Origin: Lojkania enalia
Taxonomy: Eukaryota; Ascomycota; Dothideomycetes; Pleosporales
Assembly (NCBI GenBank): GCA_010094045.1
Contig: ML986751.1
Coordinates: forward strand, 20,965 to 84,964
Direction: 5' to 3'
DNA length: 64,000 nucleotides
Position numbers and translations under genes: made by a program. Under the pieces are notes generated by a model. That model was not told the DNA's origin. It searched no databases and was given only the letters and a program-made list of their open reading frames with translations. Positions 39,091 through 52,600 of the stretch are shown here, one piece after another (position 1 is the stretch's first letter; every line of letters begins with the position of its first letter).

Positions 39091-42000
39091 AAATTAGTAG
39101 TAGTATTATTACTAGTATTATATTAGTATAGTATTATTATAAGCGTCTAGGAATATACTTAGATTAGATTCTAATATCTAATTAAGAATTTAAATATAAT
39201 ATTATATTTAGGTCTTATTTATTTAGGTTTCTAGCGTAGTAATCTTCTATAGTAGTTATTTTAGTAAAGTTACTAGCCGGGTACTATTCTAGGTTATAAT
39301 AGCTAGTCTATTTAACTAGGTATTTATACTGACGTCTCTATTAGTTATAGTAGAGGTCTTCTATTTACTTAATAAGGTATTCTAGTTTTCTATTAATTTT
39401 AATAGGTTTAGGGTTATATACTTATTAACTAAATAAGTAGTTAGATAATTTAGATACTAACTATAATAGCGATATATAAAATATAGGATATATTTTAGCT
39501 AATTTAGGTAGTTTTAGTTTATAAGCGTACGAGAATACTTTTATAATAATCTTATAAAAGCCTATATTCTTCTAGTTAAACTTTTTTAATAGTTTTTATA
39601 TATATATATATTCTTAGCGTCTAACTAGACTAGATTACTAATCTAGTAGTTAGGGGCTGGTACGCGCTTACAGTTAGTATACTCTTATTAGAATACTTAT
39701 ACCTAAGTAAGTTCTTTTCTAATATACTCTATAATATCTTTTATCTTATTAACTAGTCTATTAGCTTCTTAGACTATTAGGGACTATTTTAGCAGTTAAT
39801 AGATCCTTATAGGCAGTTTAAAACCTATTTAAGAGTGCTAGCTAAAGTAGACTAGAAATAGAGAAACTTTTATTAATTTAGATACTATATTATTTGCTTT
39901 AAACTATACTATTAGTAGTTATTTAATCTAATTATCTTATTTATAGCTAGTATAGGCTTAGAGAACTTATTATATTACTATATTAGCGTTCTCTATCTAA
40001 CTATTAGTTTCTAGATAGAAGCTAGTTAATATATATATATTAATTTATAGCTATTTATAGAGCTTTTAGTAGAAGGTAGAAATAAACTATATCTTATAGT
40101 TAGACGTAATAGTATATAGTAATCTATAGTAAACCTATATATAGTAATAGAATAGTTAGATAATATTAGGAGCTTCGATTCTTACGTATAGTATTAGGTG
40201 TTTATACTTATTAAACTTATTAACTACTACTATAATATTTATATAATCTTCTAATTCTAGTAGATTAGTTATAAAGTTTATAAAAATATCTTAAAACCTT
40301 TATTTAGGTATAAATAACAGTTTTAATAATCTATAGTACTTCTCTCTAAAAGCTTTACTTCTTTAATATATATAATAACAGCCTATCTATTATTATACTA
40401 AGTTAAATATCTTTAACTAATAGTACTCGTGCTAGAATAGTTCTAAAATCTTTTCTTAACTAAGGTATCTACTAGATAGTAAGTTATAGACAGCTTATAG
40501 CAGCTTAAGCTTTAGCTTATTATAGTCTAATATTATAAGTTAATTTTAATAGTATAGTTAGTTATTATACTCTTTATAGTTAGCTAAAATTAGGAGCTTA
40601 AATTAATAGGCTCCTTCTCTTAATAGTTTTAGGGTATTTTAGATTAGATTATTATTTAGGTATTTTTTATTAATAATCTCTATAATTAATTAGCCTATTT
40701 CTATCTATTAGAATAGTTTAGAATAAAGTAATATCTATTAATAACTTCTATAGGCTTTTTCTTATATAAACTTATCCTATAACCTTTAAATTAAGGTATT
40801 AGACTTCTTTTTAAATTTTCTAGATTAGTATATAATATTAAAGTTAAACCTTAATAAATATTTTAACTAATAAACCTATTAGTAGTTTAGCTATTTTATT
40901 ATTATAAAGTACTATAAGTTCTTATAATTATTTAGTACTTCTATAAAAAATACTACACCTTCTAATTTAGGCCTCTATTACTTAAATTATTAGATAATTA
41001 TAAGTAGTTCCTTATTATATATTTTATAGTTACCTTTAATAGAGTTTATATACTTAGAAAAGTAGATAATAGGTTTTAGTTTACTATTAGCGCCTCTCTA
41101 AGATAGTATACTAGCTGTTATAAAATTAAATATATTAGCTTCTACTACTATTAGTAGTTTAGGGTTAAAATATTAGAAAATTAGTATAAAGATAAAAGTA
41201 TCCTTTAAATAGTTAAAAGAATATTAACAGCTATTATTCTAGTTAAATTAAGTATTCTTCTTAGTTAGGACTATTAAAGGGGAGACTTTCTATAAGAAAT
41301 TACTAATAAATTATTAGTAGAAGTTTATAAAGCTTATAAAAGCTTAAATATCTTTTATATTTTTAGAGTATTTCTAGTTAACAATTATCTCTACCTTTTT
41401 TAAGTCTATATAGATCTCTTCTATAATAATTATATACCCTAAATAGGTTACTTCTAACTAGTAGAACTTATACTTATCTATATTAAGCTATAAACTATTT
41501 ACTCTTAAGGCTTTAAGAACTAGCTAGATATACTACTTATAATCCTTTAAATTCTTACTAAATATTAGAATATTATTAATATAAGTAGTATAGAATATAT
41601 TAAAATATAATTTTAATATATTATTTATAAAATACTAGAATATATTTAGAATATTAGTTAGATTAAAGGGTATTATTAGGTATTTAAATAGCTTATAGTA
41701 TATATAAAAGATAATCTTCTATTTATCTTCCTTAATAATCTTTAGCTTATTAAATATAGTAATAATATTAAATTTTATATAGTATTTAACTTTATTAAAT
41801 TAAGTTAATATTTTTTAAATTAGTAGAATTAGGTATTAGTTCTTAATAGTAATAGTATTTAGGGCTTTATAGTTTATATAGAATTAAAAACTACTTCTAG
41901 ATTTCTTTATAAAGATTATAGGTATAACTACTAGTAATAAATTTACTCTAATAAATCCCTTAGATAAATTTTTATTAAAGTACTTTTTTAGTACCTTTAA

Positions 42001-44251
42001 CTTATTCTAGGATATCTTATAGAATAGACTAAAGCTAGTTTACTTACTATTTTCTAGTTTAATCTTATAATTATATAGTTATTATTTAAGTAGCTTATTT
42101 ATATTCTTATATAAGAAGATAGATAATAAATTATAGTATTCTTTAAATACTTTAGTAATAGAATTAGTATACACCTTTAGAACTAGAATCTTATTAATAT
42201 TAGCTATTAATATAGCAAAGATTTTATAGTTAAATTACTAAAAGAGTTAGACTAGTAATATAACACCTATATAATATATATTTAGCTATAGTATAGACTT
42301 TAAATATTTAGGCTTAGATAGGTCCTTTTAACTATAATCTTTATTTAAAGTTAGGGTGGTTTTAGTTTTAAGTTTTTTTAACTAGTATAGTATTTTAAAT
42401 AGCTAGTAATTATATTAAATATAACTTAATAAATAGAGCTTTAAATAGTACTATTTAAACTTTAAGCTATATAGGGGTTGTAAATTAGTTACTTTAGAAT
42501 CTTCTTTTATATTAAGTTTAGGTAGTTTATAATCTTTAATAACTATTTAAATAGTCTATTAGTAGATAATAATACTAGTAGATTATAAGTATTAAGTTAG
42601 GTATTAATTAGTAGTAAAGACTAGCTATTTATTCTTATAGTCTAGGTTTATATAATACTTATATATCTATAACTATCTTAAAATTAACTAGTATTTTCCT
42701 AGTATAGTTATATAAAGATATACTATCTCTAAATAATTTAGGTATTAGAGGGTTAAAGTAATTAAGTAGGAGATAGTTCTCTTATAGAAGATTTTTCTAT
42801 TAAAGCTAGTTAGATATAGATTATATAGAAATTATATCTTTTAGAGTTTTAAGGTATATATAAGGTCTCTATAAATATAGCTATAACTAGTAGCTCTAGT
42901 ATTAATAAGAATATTAATATCTTACTAGACTAAATCTTAATAGATTAAGAAAGAAGTTAGAATTTAGTAGTTCTATAACTATTTCTATAGAAGCTAGTTC
43001 TATAAGTATATAGAGATTTAGTATAGATATAATTCTAAAAAGTATTTTACTTCTAGAACGGACCTTTTAGTAATATTCTAATTAGTAAGACTAGTTATAT
43101 TTAGAAGTAAAAATAATAGCCTTATTTATAAAATAATAAGTATATTAAGAATTAGTTAGAAGATTAGTTAAAGGATTAAGAGTAGGATCTATAAGATATA
43201 GTAGAGCTCTAAAACCCTTAATAGATTAATAGTAGAGGGGTACTATATTCTAGCGAAATATATTCCTTACTACTATACTTATAATAGCGTTCTTTATAGC
43301 GGTACCTTTCTTATTTATTAGAGTCTATAGGCGTATAGTTAAAAGTATTAAGTTCTATAATATTTAGGTTCTTCTAGTAAGTAGTATAATACTTTAGTTA
43401 TTTATAATAGTTGCTAGATAGATAATATAGGTTAGTATTATATAGGGAAATTAGGTTAGTATAGTTGTTTAGGGTACTAGGTATTATAATACTAATTATA
43501 GTATAGTAGAGCTTATTAAAGAGAGAAGATTAGAGATATATAATTTGTCTAGTTTTATTTAGTTTAGTATCTATAATTAGGTATCAGAATTTAGTAAAGT
43601 AAGTAAGAAACCTACTTTAACCTTACTTTAAGATTTCTAGTTTACTCTATATTATAGTCTTCTTATTCTAGTCGCTATAGGTGGATTTTAAGAAGGCGAC
43701 TAAGCTATCTATAGAGTTAATACCCTTATCTATTAATAGGTTAACTAATATTACTAGGTCTTATTCTAGGCGGGAATAGATATATAGAAGATAGATATAT
43801 TTAGTTAGATATTAGTTAGTATTTCCTTCTAGTTTATAGTAGAACTTTCTAATAAAGTATAAAAGCTCTAAACGTTTACTAGAGAATATTAAAAAGTTAG
43901 ATAAATAGTTAGAATAAAAATATAGGTTATATATAGTCTTAGGTAGATTAGAAGTTAATATAGGTATCTATTTAAAAGCTAGAGTTGTAGGCTAAATTGG
44001 GCTAAAGGCGGGTAATAGTTCTATTACTATTAATATACTAGTAGCTAGTAAAGAGGTAGCTATTTAACAGCTACTAAATTCCCTTTATATTACTTTAAGG
44101 TTTAACTTATAGCAGTTCTCCTAGGTTATTAAAACCTCTATTAGTATCTTATTCTTCTATTATAAAGAGTCTAGCTTATTCTAATTTTTTTTAAATATAC
44201 TAATAAGTGCGTTCTTATTTATAGTATATAATAGTAGATAATATAATATAA

Positions 44252-44838
44252 TATTACAAATATTTATATATAGTTAGTTAATTATACTTTAGGTAGTTAA
44301 CTCTATTATTATATACTATATATAAATATTAAAATATTATATAAAGAATAGAAATATCTATATTATATAAGTTTTTATAGAAGCTAGGTATATACTACTA
44401 TATAAGATAGTTAAGTTAGTAAAATCTGTAATAATGCGAAGAAATTGTTCTATAAAAAGCTTTATATATAATCTTATCCTAAAGCTTTTCGCTTATCTTA
44501 TTCTACCCCTAGCTCCACCTCTTTTCCCATCTATATATAGTTGTATACTCCCTTATAAGTAGCTTAATAGTTCTTCTATATTCTTTTATATAAGGCCTAT
44601 AAGTGTTAATAGAATTCTTAGGTCTCTAAACCCCTATATACTCTTATATACCTTTAAGTAGATTTATACTGTATTTAGACCTATTATCTTACCTATACTA
44701 TTATAAAATCTTCCTCTATTATAGTTAAAATAAGTTAGTTATATTCTAGCTAGTAGCTAATAGCTATTACTAACAACTAGTTTCAGTATTATAGTAAGGG
44801 TAGTATAAGTATAAAGGTATTATAGTATTACTATAATA
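44252..44838 (-). repeat. Right (5') LTR of element C, interrupted by a solo LTR of A
   Basis: 303 bp of C LTR plus an inserted 279-bp LTR and a 5-bp target duplication. The C sequence is continuous across the insertion (GTTAGTAAAATC | CTTCCTCTATTATAG), as seen in the left LTR at 38493-38520. Confidence 0.85.
44427..44705 (+). mobile_element. Solo LTR of Gypsy A (279 bp)
   Basis: It begins TGTAATAATGCGAAGAAATT and ends CTATACTATTATA. AAATC stands on both sides (44422-44426 and 44706-44710). There is no internal sequence, so LTR-LTR recombination removed the rest. It lies inside the LTR of element C. Confidence 0.85.
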
Positions 44839-45399
44839 GAGTATTAGGATTTACTAGTTTTTCTAATATAATAAGTATATTCGGAATTCTAATAATATAC
44901 TTTATAAGCGAGTAGTCTATATAAGTAAATAGTCTACTCTATTAACTTTTTTAACCTTTATATATATATAACTTAATAATTAAATAATATAATAGTAATT
45001 TATAACTTATATAATTATTTTATAAAAACTTTTATATCCTTTTAATATATATAAAAATTATATCTAGTTTTATTATAGCAGCTATAGTACGCTTTATACT
45101 ATTCGCTTATATCTAATTATACTCTAAATTAGTATATTATAGCCTAAATTTCCTTCTTATTATTCTTTTTAATAATAATTATCTCTTCTTATATTTTTAT
45201 TAGAGTCTCTTATATTTAAATCTACCTTTTTTTCTACTATTTCTATTTTATTACTACTTTATTCGCTTTTTAAAAGCTAACGATTTTATTATATATTAAC
45301 CCGATCTAATATATTACTTTTATAGAATCTTTTTTAAACTAATTTAGCTTTTTTAATAATAGAAGCTAGTAAAAAATATATATCCCTTTAAATCCAATT

Positions 45400-46342
45400 A
45401 TAAATTAATATTAATTAAGCTTCTAGCTCGCACGTATTACTTAGTATTTTTACTTTTTATAGGGTATTATTTTATACTAGTAGTATTAGTATACGAAGCT
45501 TTATATTAAGCTTTAAAAGTACTACTTTTAGATTAAATAGAACTAGACTAGCTTCTTAAAAACTTATATAAATATTATTCTTTATAATTAATATATTAAA
45601 AGTAGCTTTAAAAGCTAGAAAGAACTTAAGTTTTATAATATAGTTAATATAATTATATACTAAAACTAAGATCTAATTTCTATATATATATTTTAATAGT
45701 AAAAAGTAGTCTATATCTAGTAGCTATAATAGATATAATAAATAAGCTAGTATATAGAGTAGAATAATACTCTATTCCTCGTAGAGTTTCTAGAAATTAA
45801 ATAAGTTATAACTATTATAGCTATTAAAGATTAGTAGTTAATATATACTTATTATATAATCTCTTATATATCTATAAAAGTATTTTAACTATTTAATACT
45901 AAATTTATTTATTATTTAACTATTCTTACTAACTATAATAGTTTGGTTCTTAGGTATATTATCGCCTTTATACTAGGTAGAGAGATAGTAGTAGCTAGTA
46001 ATAATAATAAAGGGTAGGAGCGTTTAACTAGTAGTATTAATCTTCTAAATTACTAAAATCCATTTATAATTACCTAATTAAATTATCTTTAGTTAATTAT
46101 ATCTCTCTATACCTATAATAACTAGTTATAATAAAATAATACCTATTTAAAAGCTAGATTTATTAAAGTTGTATATATCCTTATTTATAATACTATACTT
46201 CTTCTTAGTACGCTATATAAGCTTAAACTAGCCTTTAATTACTTTAAGATCTTTATATAGAGTTCTCTAGCAATTATAAAGCTAATTTAGGCGTGTCTTA
46301 AGTTTAGGAGTATGTCTAACAAAGTTTCTAAGCTAATATATA
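45400..46342 (-). pseudogene. Fot1/pogo-like transposase, main part (RIPed)
   Basis: Reading the minus strand from 46342, the frame gives RNFVRHTPKLKTR, then INKDIYNFNKSSFQIG near 46150-46210, then a GNYKWILVIQ-like block near 46030-46080. These correspond to the DDE1 transposase blocks of Fot1/pogo elements, where the first catalytic Asp lies in a D-x-YNFDE-type motif. TAG stops and Glu-to-Lys changes show RIP. The N-terminal part is on the other side of B2, at 59353-59620. The C-terminal part towards 45000 is too degraded to read confidently. It would have catalysed cut-and-paste transposition into TA sites. Confidence 0.7.
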
Positions 46343-46347
46343 CTAAT

Positions 46348-46886
46348 TGTTACTAACCTATATCCCGTTAGTACTTGTAACAACTGCTGCTACAGTCGTA
46401 CACGTACTGGGGCCTTATTTACGTTAGGTTAGTTAGAGGTGGTGGCTTTAGTAAAGAGAGAGTATTAGGTTCGCCGGTTCTTCGAATATAATAAGTATAT
46501 TTAGAAGTCTAATAGAGTAATAAGATAAATCTGCGAGAATAACTACAAAGAACTTAGTTTCAACTAGAAGATCTCTATCTTATATAGTCGAGTCTAAGAC
46601 TACTAAGCCTAGCTTATTAGGTCTGTTAGGTCTATCAGGTCTATTCTACTATATCTAACACTTCTGCTATAGTTATATATATAGGTTGTACTATACTTTA
46701 TCGTCTAACTAATCATCTCCCCAGTTCCCGCAGTCCTACTACTTACTATCTAACAACTGGTTTCTAATATGCTTCTACCTATTACTACCTTATTAGTTCT
46801 TATCTAAGTCGACCTCTATAGTAGCTAATATTAGATTAAGCTCTAGCTATAGAAGCGGTGCCTCTTAGCATTTTATATTTATAATA
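46348..46886 (-). repeat. Left (3') LTR of B2, 539 bp
   Basis: Starts TGTTACTAACCTATATCCCG and ends TATTTATAATA. It matches 58809-59347 end to end with RIP-type differences. Confidence 0.88.
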
Positions 46887-47220
46887 CCCGCTCCCCCCTC
46901 TATAGGTTCGTCCCGAAGCTCTTTAATCTATTATCTTACCTATTCTATTTAGGTGTAGTATCCTACTATTATTAGTAGCTTATCCCAGCTTCTAATATAC
47001 TTAATATAGGTATACTATAAGACCGCGTCTATATTTTTCCGTTCCGGGGTTGGTACTTTATATATTCTAGTAGGTCCTACTTAACTCGCGAGTATAGCCC
47101 TATTCTTCTTTCTTTTCTCTTCCTACTATACTAAAAGTTTAACGTGAGAATACCTCTGCCTATAATTGCTGTACTAGTTTCTTAATTCTTTTACTAGGTA
47201 TTATAATAGACTTATCTTGT

Positions 47221-47780
47221 TATTACTTAAACTACTAGTCTATAAACTGCAACTATTACAGTAATACTATTCTTTCTTTTATATATAGAGAGTATCTTTT
47301 TTAGAGTTTATCCTACGATCTTTCTTTAACTAAGGGTACCCTCCGCCGTTTCCTAGCGAACATATTAAAGGCCTGTAAGGAGTCTACTTCTACCTACTAA
47401 GACTTTATAGCTGTTAAGGAAGAGGGGATTTATTATCTAGAGGAATCTGCATATTACTATCAGGCGGCTCTTTCTTATCTAAAATATACTAAGAAGCATA
47501 TTCGTTCTCTAGAGGAGTATAGTCTTAATCTTAGCAAGTAAGAGATGAAGTTAATAGAGGAGTAAGAGAAGTTGGAGGAAGAGAAGAGGAGGTCCGCCGT
47601 ATCCGAGGCGCCTTCTACTATTAGCTCGAGTTCTATATAAAAGGCTCCTTCTATATTACTACTACTATTACTTTCTAACTAGGCTCTACTTAATAACCTA
47701 TTATTCTAGCCCTCTAGTAAAACTCCTTTAGCTTTATAGTGTAGTTAGTTAGGTTCTATACTAGTTCCTATAAACTTTCC
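47221..47780 (+). pseudogene. Possible antisense ORF in the 3' region of Gypsy B2, coiled-coil then proline-rich
   Basis: On the plus strand, opposite to gag-pol, one frame reads with only TAG/TAA breaks. It gives SLTKGTLRRFLANILKACKE at 47323-47382, EEGIYYLEES, YTKKHIRSLEEYSLNLSK, then EEEKRRSAVSEAPSTISSSS. Next come runs of Leu and Ser codons (CTA, TCT) that would be Pro-rich if CCA was RIPed to CTA. The charged stretch looks like a coiled coil. Extra ORFs downstream of pol, including antisense ones, are known in some LTR elements. The minus strand also has a partly open frame here, so the strand is not certain. Function unknown. Confidence 0.4.
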
Positions 47781-47789
47781 TCTTATAAG

Positions 47790-49378
47790 TATCCTTCCTA
47801 TTTTACTAGATATTTCTACTAACGTTCGAACTGTTTTCTTGCTAGTATATATTCTACTTTATATTCCTATTCTAGTTCTATATCGATTATTTCTTATAGT
47901 AGTATATTATTTAGCGCTGGTTCTAGTTTTAATTTATAAAATACTAGGTATATCTTTATATTTTCTAGTAGCTTTAGTTTAAAATTTATAGGTCCGACCT
48001 ATTCTTTAATTAAGAATAGTCCTATCCTCTTATAATCCAACTTCTTTATAGGCCTCTTAGTCTTTAAGTTTTTTGTTAACAGGAAAACTTTACCCTCCTT
48101 CTTAAAGATTAGTCCCTTAACTCTTAGCTTATTAGCTTACTCCGCTATTTTAAGGTTTTTTAACTAAATCTTTTCCCTAAGCTAATTATAGATTTCTTTT
48201 ATTTCTCTAGCTTTTTAGTCTGCTAGTAGAACTGAAGACTCTTTCTTATTCTATTTCTAATATATAACAGCTTTTCGTCTATAGTTAGCTTTAAAGGGTA
48301 TAATCCCTATCGTACTTTAGGTTGTTCTATTATAGGCTATCTATACCGTAGATAATAATTTAACCTAATTATCTTATTATTTATTAATATATATTCTTAA
48401 ATACGTTTCTAGACTCTAGTTAACTTATTCTATCTAACCGTTTATTTGTAGGTAAAAGCTAGTTAACATCTATTATTAGATTCCTATTTTCCCTATCTAC
48501 CTTTACCAGTACTTAGATGTAAATAATTTATCCCTATCTAAAGTAATATATTTTAGAACTCTATACTCTGCGAATACTATATATAATAACTTATATACTA
48601 GTTTAGGTACTATTATAGTTTCTAATACTAGTCTAAAGTACGCATATTTTATTAATTAATCTACTACATTTATAATTGTATCGTATTTTCTTCCTAACTC
48701 TAGTTCTACTAACTCTAGTAACTTAGTTATAAAGTTAATTATAATCTATTCCTATAGTCCTTTAGGTGTTTCTAACAGCTATAAGAATTTATAAAGCCTA
48801 TACCTTATAGCCTTATTCTTTCCGCATTCTAAATACTTGTTTAGTATATCTTATACTTCTTTTCTTATATTAGTAAGAGTAAAGCTCTTTCTTAGCCTTT
48901 ACTCTATTTCTACTACTTTTAGGTACTCCTATTCTAGCAATTCGTATAATTCTTTTATTATCCGCTTTTATACGTGCGGATATATATATAGTTGTTTCTA
49001 AATTGTGTTTTTAATTACTTTTACTTTATTACTACTTATTAGATATTATTCTACTATCTATATATTTCTTAGCTTCTATTACTAGGTTTACTCTAGCGTG
49101 GTTAGTTTTATAACTTAGGCAACTTATAGGTAGTTATATATAAGGGATTTATCTACTTCTTATTTTAGGATTATATCTCTTTCGTACTTTTCTTTAGTTA
49201 TATAGTCGGCTCTATAACTTAGTATATCTGTAGCTGCATTTTCTAACCCTTTCTAGTACATTATTCTAAAGTTGTAGTCTACTAACTATTCTATCTATTA
49301 TATTTATCTTCCTATAAATTCTTTTATTATTATAAAGTATATAAGGTTTTTATAATCTATCTAGACTTTAAATAGATA
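47790..49378 (-). pseudogene. Integrase C-terminal part and chromodomain-like end of B2 pol
   Basis: The minus-strand frame reads GGKVFLLTKNLKTKRPIKKL (about 48040-48100), then IGLFLIKEQVGPINFKLKL, the usual Gypsy integrase C-terminal block. It is followed by YKVEYILARK near 47820-47850, which resembles the start of a chromodomain (EYEVExIL). The coding sequence is cut at 49378 by element D and continues at 54893. Confidence 0.75.
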
Positions 49379-49383
49379 CTTAG

Positions 49384-49585
49384 TATAAAGGTTCCGGCCT
49401 ATAGCTCAGTCCTGTTCCTGCGATATTATAATAGCAGTTACTCTTATACGACCCTATATCTACCTAAACTAAAGTAAGCGAATAATATATATCTTACCAC
49501 CGTGTACCTTCTCTTCTCTTACTCTAGCTTTAATAATAATAGATTCTTATTGTATCTAATCCTATTATGTCCTCAGACCTTCTTA
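49384..49585 (+). repeat. 5' LTR of element D (202 bp)
   Basis: TATAAAGGTTCCGGCC to CCTTCTTA. It matches 54686-54887, with changes almost only of C/T and G/A type. The following bases, ATTTGTTAAAGC, would hold the primer-binding site, but no tRNA could be matched. Confidence 0.9.
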
Positions 49586-49679
49586 ATTTGTTAAAGCTTA
49601 TACTGTACTAGATTCTATCTTAACTACTAAGTAGATCTACTACCGTACGAAGTTATAGACTAAAACGGACCGGTAGAAC

Positions 49680-52600
49680 AAGGATTTAATATAGCGACTA
49701 TACAGAGACAGTTCGCTGAAATAGCAGCTAGGCTAGAATACTTAGAGAAAGAAAAGTAGTAATAGTAACTTAAAAGAACAAGCTTTTATCGGAAGCTTAA
49801 GGAGCAACTAAATAAGTATTCGGCCCTTAAGAGGAGCGTTTTACTAACTATACTATCGACAACTGCTAAGCCTATTTATACGAAAACTATACTTAACAAG
49901 CTAGACAAATTCTAAGGAGACTATAAAGCGTACTCTATTTGGAAAAGTAGTATAAAGACTAAGATCCGTATTAACAGTTTATCTATAAGCTTAATAGATA
50001 TAATAGTAGCAGCCTATATAATATTGTTTTATAAGAGTAATACTAAAATATACCTTTAGTTGTATAAAAAACGTATTACTATAAGTACCCTTACCTATAA
50101 TAAATTCTAGACAATCATAAATATACGATATAATAACCCCCACCGTTAGAAACGAGCTAGAATCGAGTTTAAAACCCTAAGATAAGGTAATAAGACCTTT
50201 ATTAAGTTTCTAGTCGAATATAATCGTCTCTCTATAGAAGCGTTGTATAACTCTTACCTAGACTAAGTTAAGATATAAGATCTAGAAGAGAAGATTTATC
50301 CTAAGCTCCGCTAATTAATAATTAGCAGTATTAGTAAGAAAGATCTTATATCATATACGACCTTCGTATAGAAACTTTACATTCTTAATAACTATTTTAA
50401 AGCAGTTAAACTTAATAGCACTTTTATATAGCCCTTCGGTGGGGGGAAGACCAGTTAGATAAGAAACAGCTAGGGACAGCTACTTACGCCGCTCCTACAA
50501 CTACAACTATTAGCTACTATTAATAATACTATAGACTAGACGCTAATAGCTAATTATAGACTTATACAGCGTCTAGATATAAGGCCTTAGCTACTAGAGA
50601 AAATAAGGAATATTACCGAGAAAGAGCTGAAGGCTTAGAAATAATAGAATACCTATTTTACCTATAGAAATAGGGGTTACTTTACTTAAAGCTGCTACTA
50701 TACTCCGCCTAGAAATAGTATACAGTTTAATTAGGCTTATATAATACTGCTAGAGCCTATTTAGTATAATAAGGAATGTAGAGATATAGCTTAAGCTGAT
50801 AGAACAGGAAAAGTATTACTCTAAATAGAAGTCGGCGCTTAGAGCTATAAAAAGGGTAGGCGAATAAGCAAGTACTAGATAAATTTAATCGATTTTAGAT
50901 AACTAGCGCTCTATTTACAGCCCCTATACTACTTAATAATACCTTTAACCTTCTCGCCTTAATAGATAATAGCTGTAACTTATATATAATAGTTGAGAAA
51001 AGGATTATATAAAAGGCTGGACTAGAATACCTCCGCCTCCTAACGCTATTAACGGCCTTATTATTTAGTAACTTCTCGGCTAGAATTATTAAGGAGGTAG
51101 CTATTATTAACTTACTAGATATAGATAAGAGTCAGGCAGGTCTAAGTTGGGTATTTACTTATATAGTTCTAAGGATAGAAGGAGATTATAGTATAATCTT
51201 AGGACGCTTATAGAGGTAAAGTAAGAACGCAATTATTAACCTAAAAACGGAAATCCTATATATTTATAGAACGGGGGTAATCGTATAAAACTAGGAGCTT
51301 TAGAAGTAGTAATATACGGCTAATATTACCTAAGTCTTAGTATATACTTTCTCTACTATAGTAAAATACTATAGAAGACGCCTATAAAATTCTCTTACTA
51401 AGCTACCCTATATCTTTACTATTAGTATAGCCAACATTTAGAAGGCTCTAGAAAATAAGCTGAAGATAGACCCTTATATGAAACTCCCTAAAGAATATAT
51501 ATAGTAACTCTATACCTTTAATTAATAAGAAGCTGATAAGCTACTGCTTTTAAGACTAGGAGTAGACTATATAATTAAGCTAGAAGGGAAAGATAGAAGC
51601 CCTCTAAAGATCCCCTTAGGTCCTTTATATAGAATATTACAGGAGATGCTTCTTATCCTTTAGAAGACCCTAATAGAGCTTCTTAATAAAGGATTTATTC
51701 GGGTTAGCAACTCTCTAGCTATAGTACCGGTCCTATTTATACGAAAACTAGGGGGTAGCTTCTACTTCTATATTAACTACTACACCTTAAACGCTATTAT
51801 ATAGAAAGACTACTACCCTCTACCTCTAATCCGAGAAACGCTAAATTAAATTAGTTGAGCTAAGTAGTTTATAAAACTTAATATTATTACTGTATTTAAT
51901 AAGATCCGAATTAAAGAAAGAGACGAGTAGAAGATAGTATTTACAACCTATTATAGTTTATATAAGTAGCTAGTTATACCCTTCGGCCTTATAAATACTC
52001 TAAGTACCTTCTAATAGTATATTAACTATATAATCCAGGAATATTTAGGCGACTTTATCTTAGTATACTTAGATAATATTCTTATATATACAGACGGCTC
52101 CCTATAAAACTATCAGCGCTACGTTAAAGTAATCCTTTAAAAGCTGATAGATACTAGCCTCTAATTTAATATTAATAAGTGCGAATTTAAGGTCTATATA
52201 ATAAAATATTTTAGCTTTATTATTAATACGGAAAAAGGTATCTAAATAGATTTATAGAAAGTTAAGACAATCTAGAATTAAGAAGTACCTATATTAGTTC
52301 GCGGTATATAGAGCTTTTTAGGCTTTATAAACTTCTACTACTAGTTTATTAAAGAATTTTCTAAAGTAGTTGCTCTACTAATAGCTCTTATCTAAAGAGA
52401 ATAAGAGAAGAAATAGTTTTAACTTGATAATTAGGCACTTGCTACTTTTAATTACCTAAAGCGATGCTTCGTATAAGTACTAGCGTTAGCTTAATATAAC
52501 CCTAAAAGGGAAATAATTCTAGAGTATAATACTTCTAGCTAGTATACTAGAAGTATATTTCTATAATATAATAATAAAGGAGTTCTATAACCTGTTGCTT

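Larger units (their letters stand above)
38339..44838 (-). mobile_element. Ty3/Gypsy chromovirus-like retrotransposon C, RIPed
   Basis: LTRs at 38339-38641 and 44252-44838 are each 303 bp once the solo LTR and its target copy are removed from the right one. The target duplication reads AAGTA on the left and GAGTA on the right (one RIP change). It lies inside the LTR of B1. On the minus strand, gag is near 43000-44240 and RT reads NNILIFSKN around 41565-41600. RNase H follows. Integrase is at 39500-40600, and a chromodomain-like YKYLVK-stop-TSYYNLEQYPASN lies at 39290-39350. Gag, RT, RNase H, integrase, chromodomain is the Gypsy/chromovirus order. All frames are disabled by RIP. Confidence 0.85.

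Noticed and set aside
47780..47990. Extension of the plus-strand proline-rich frame to 47990.
   Set aside because: The minus strand here reads as the integrase end and chromodomain start of B2 pol, so the plus-strand frame is antisense shadow in this part.
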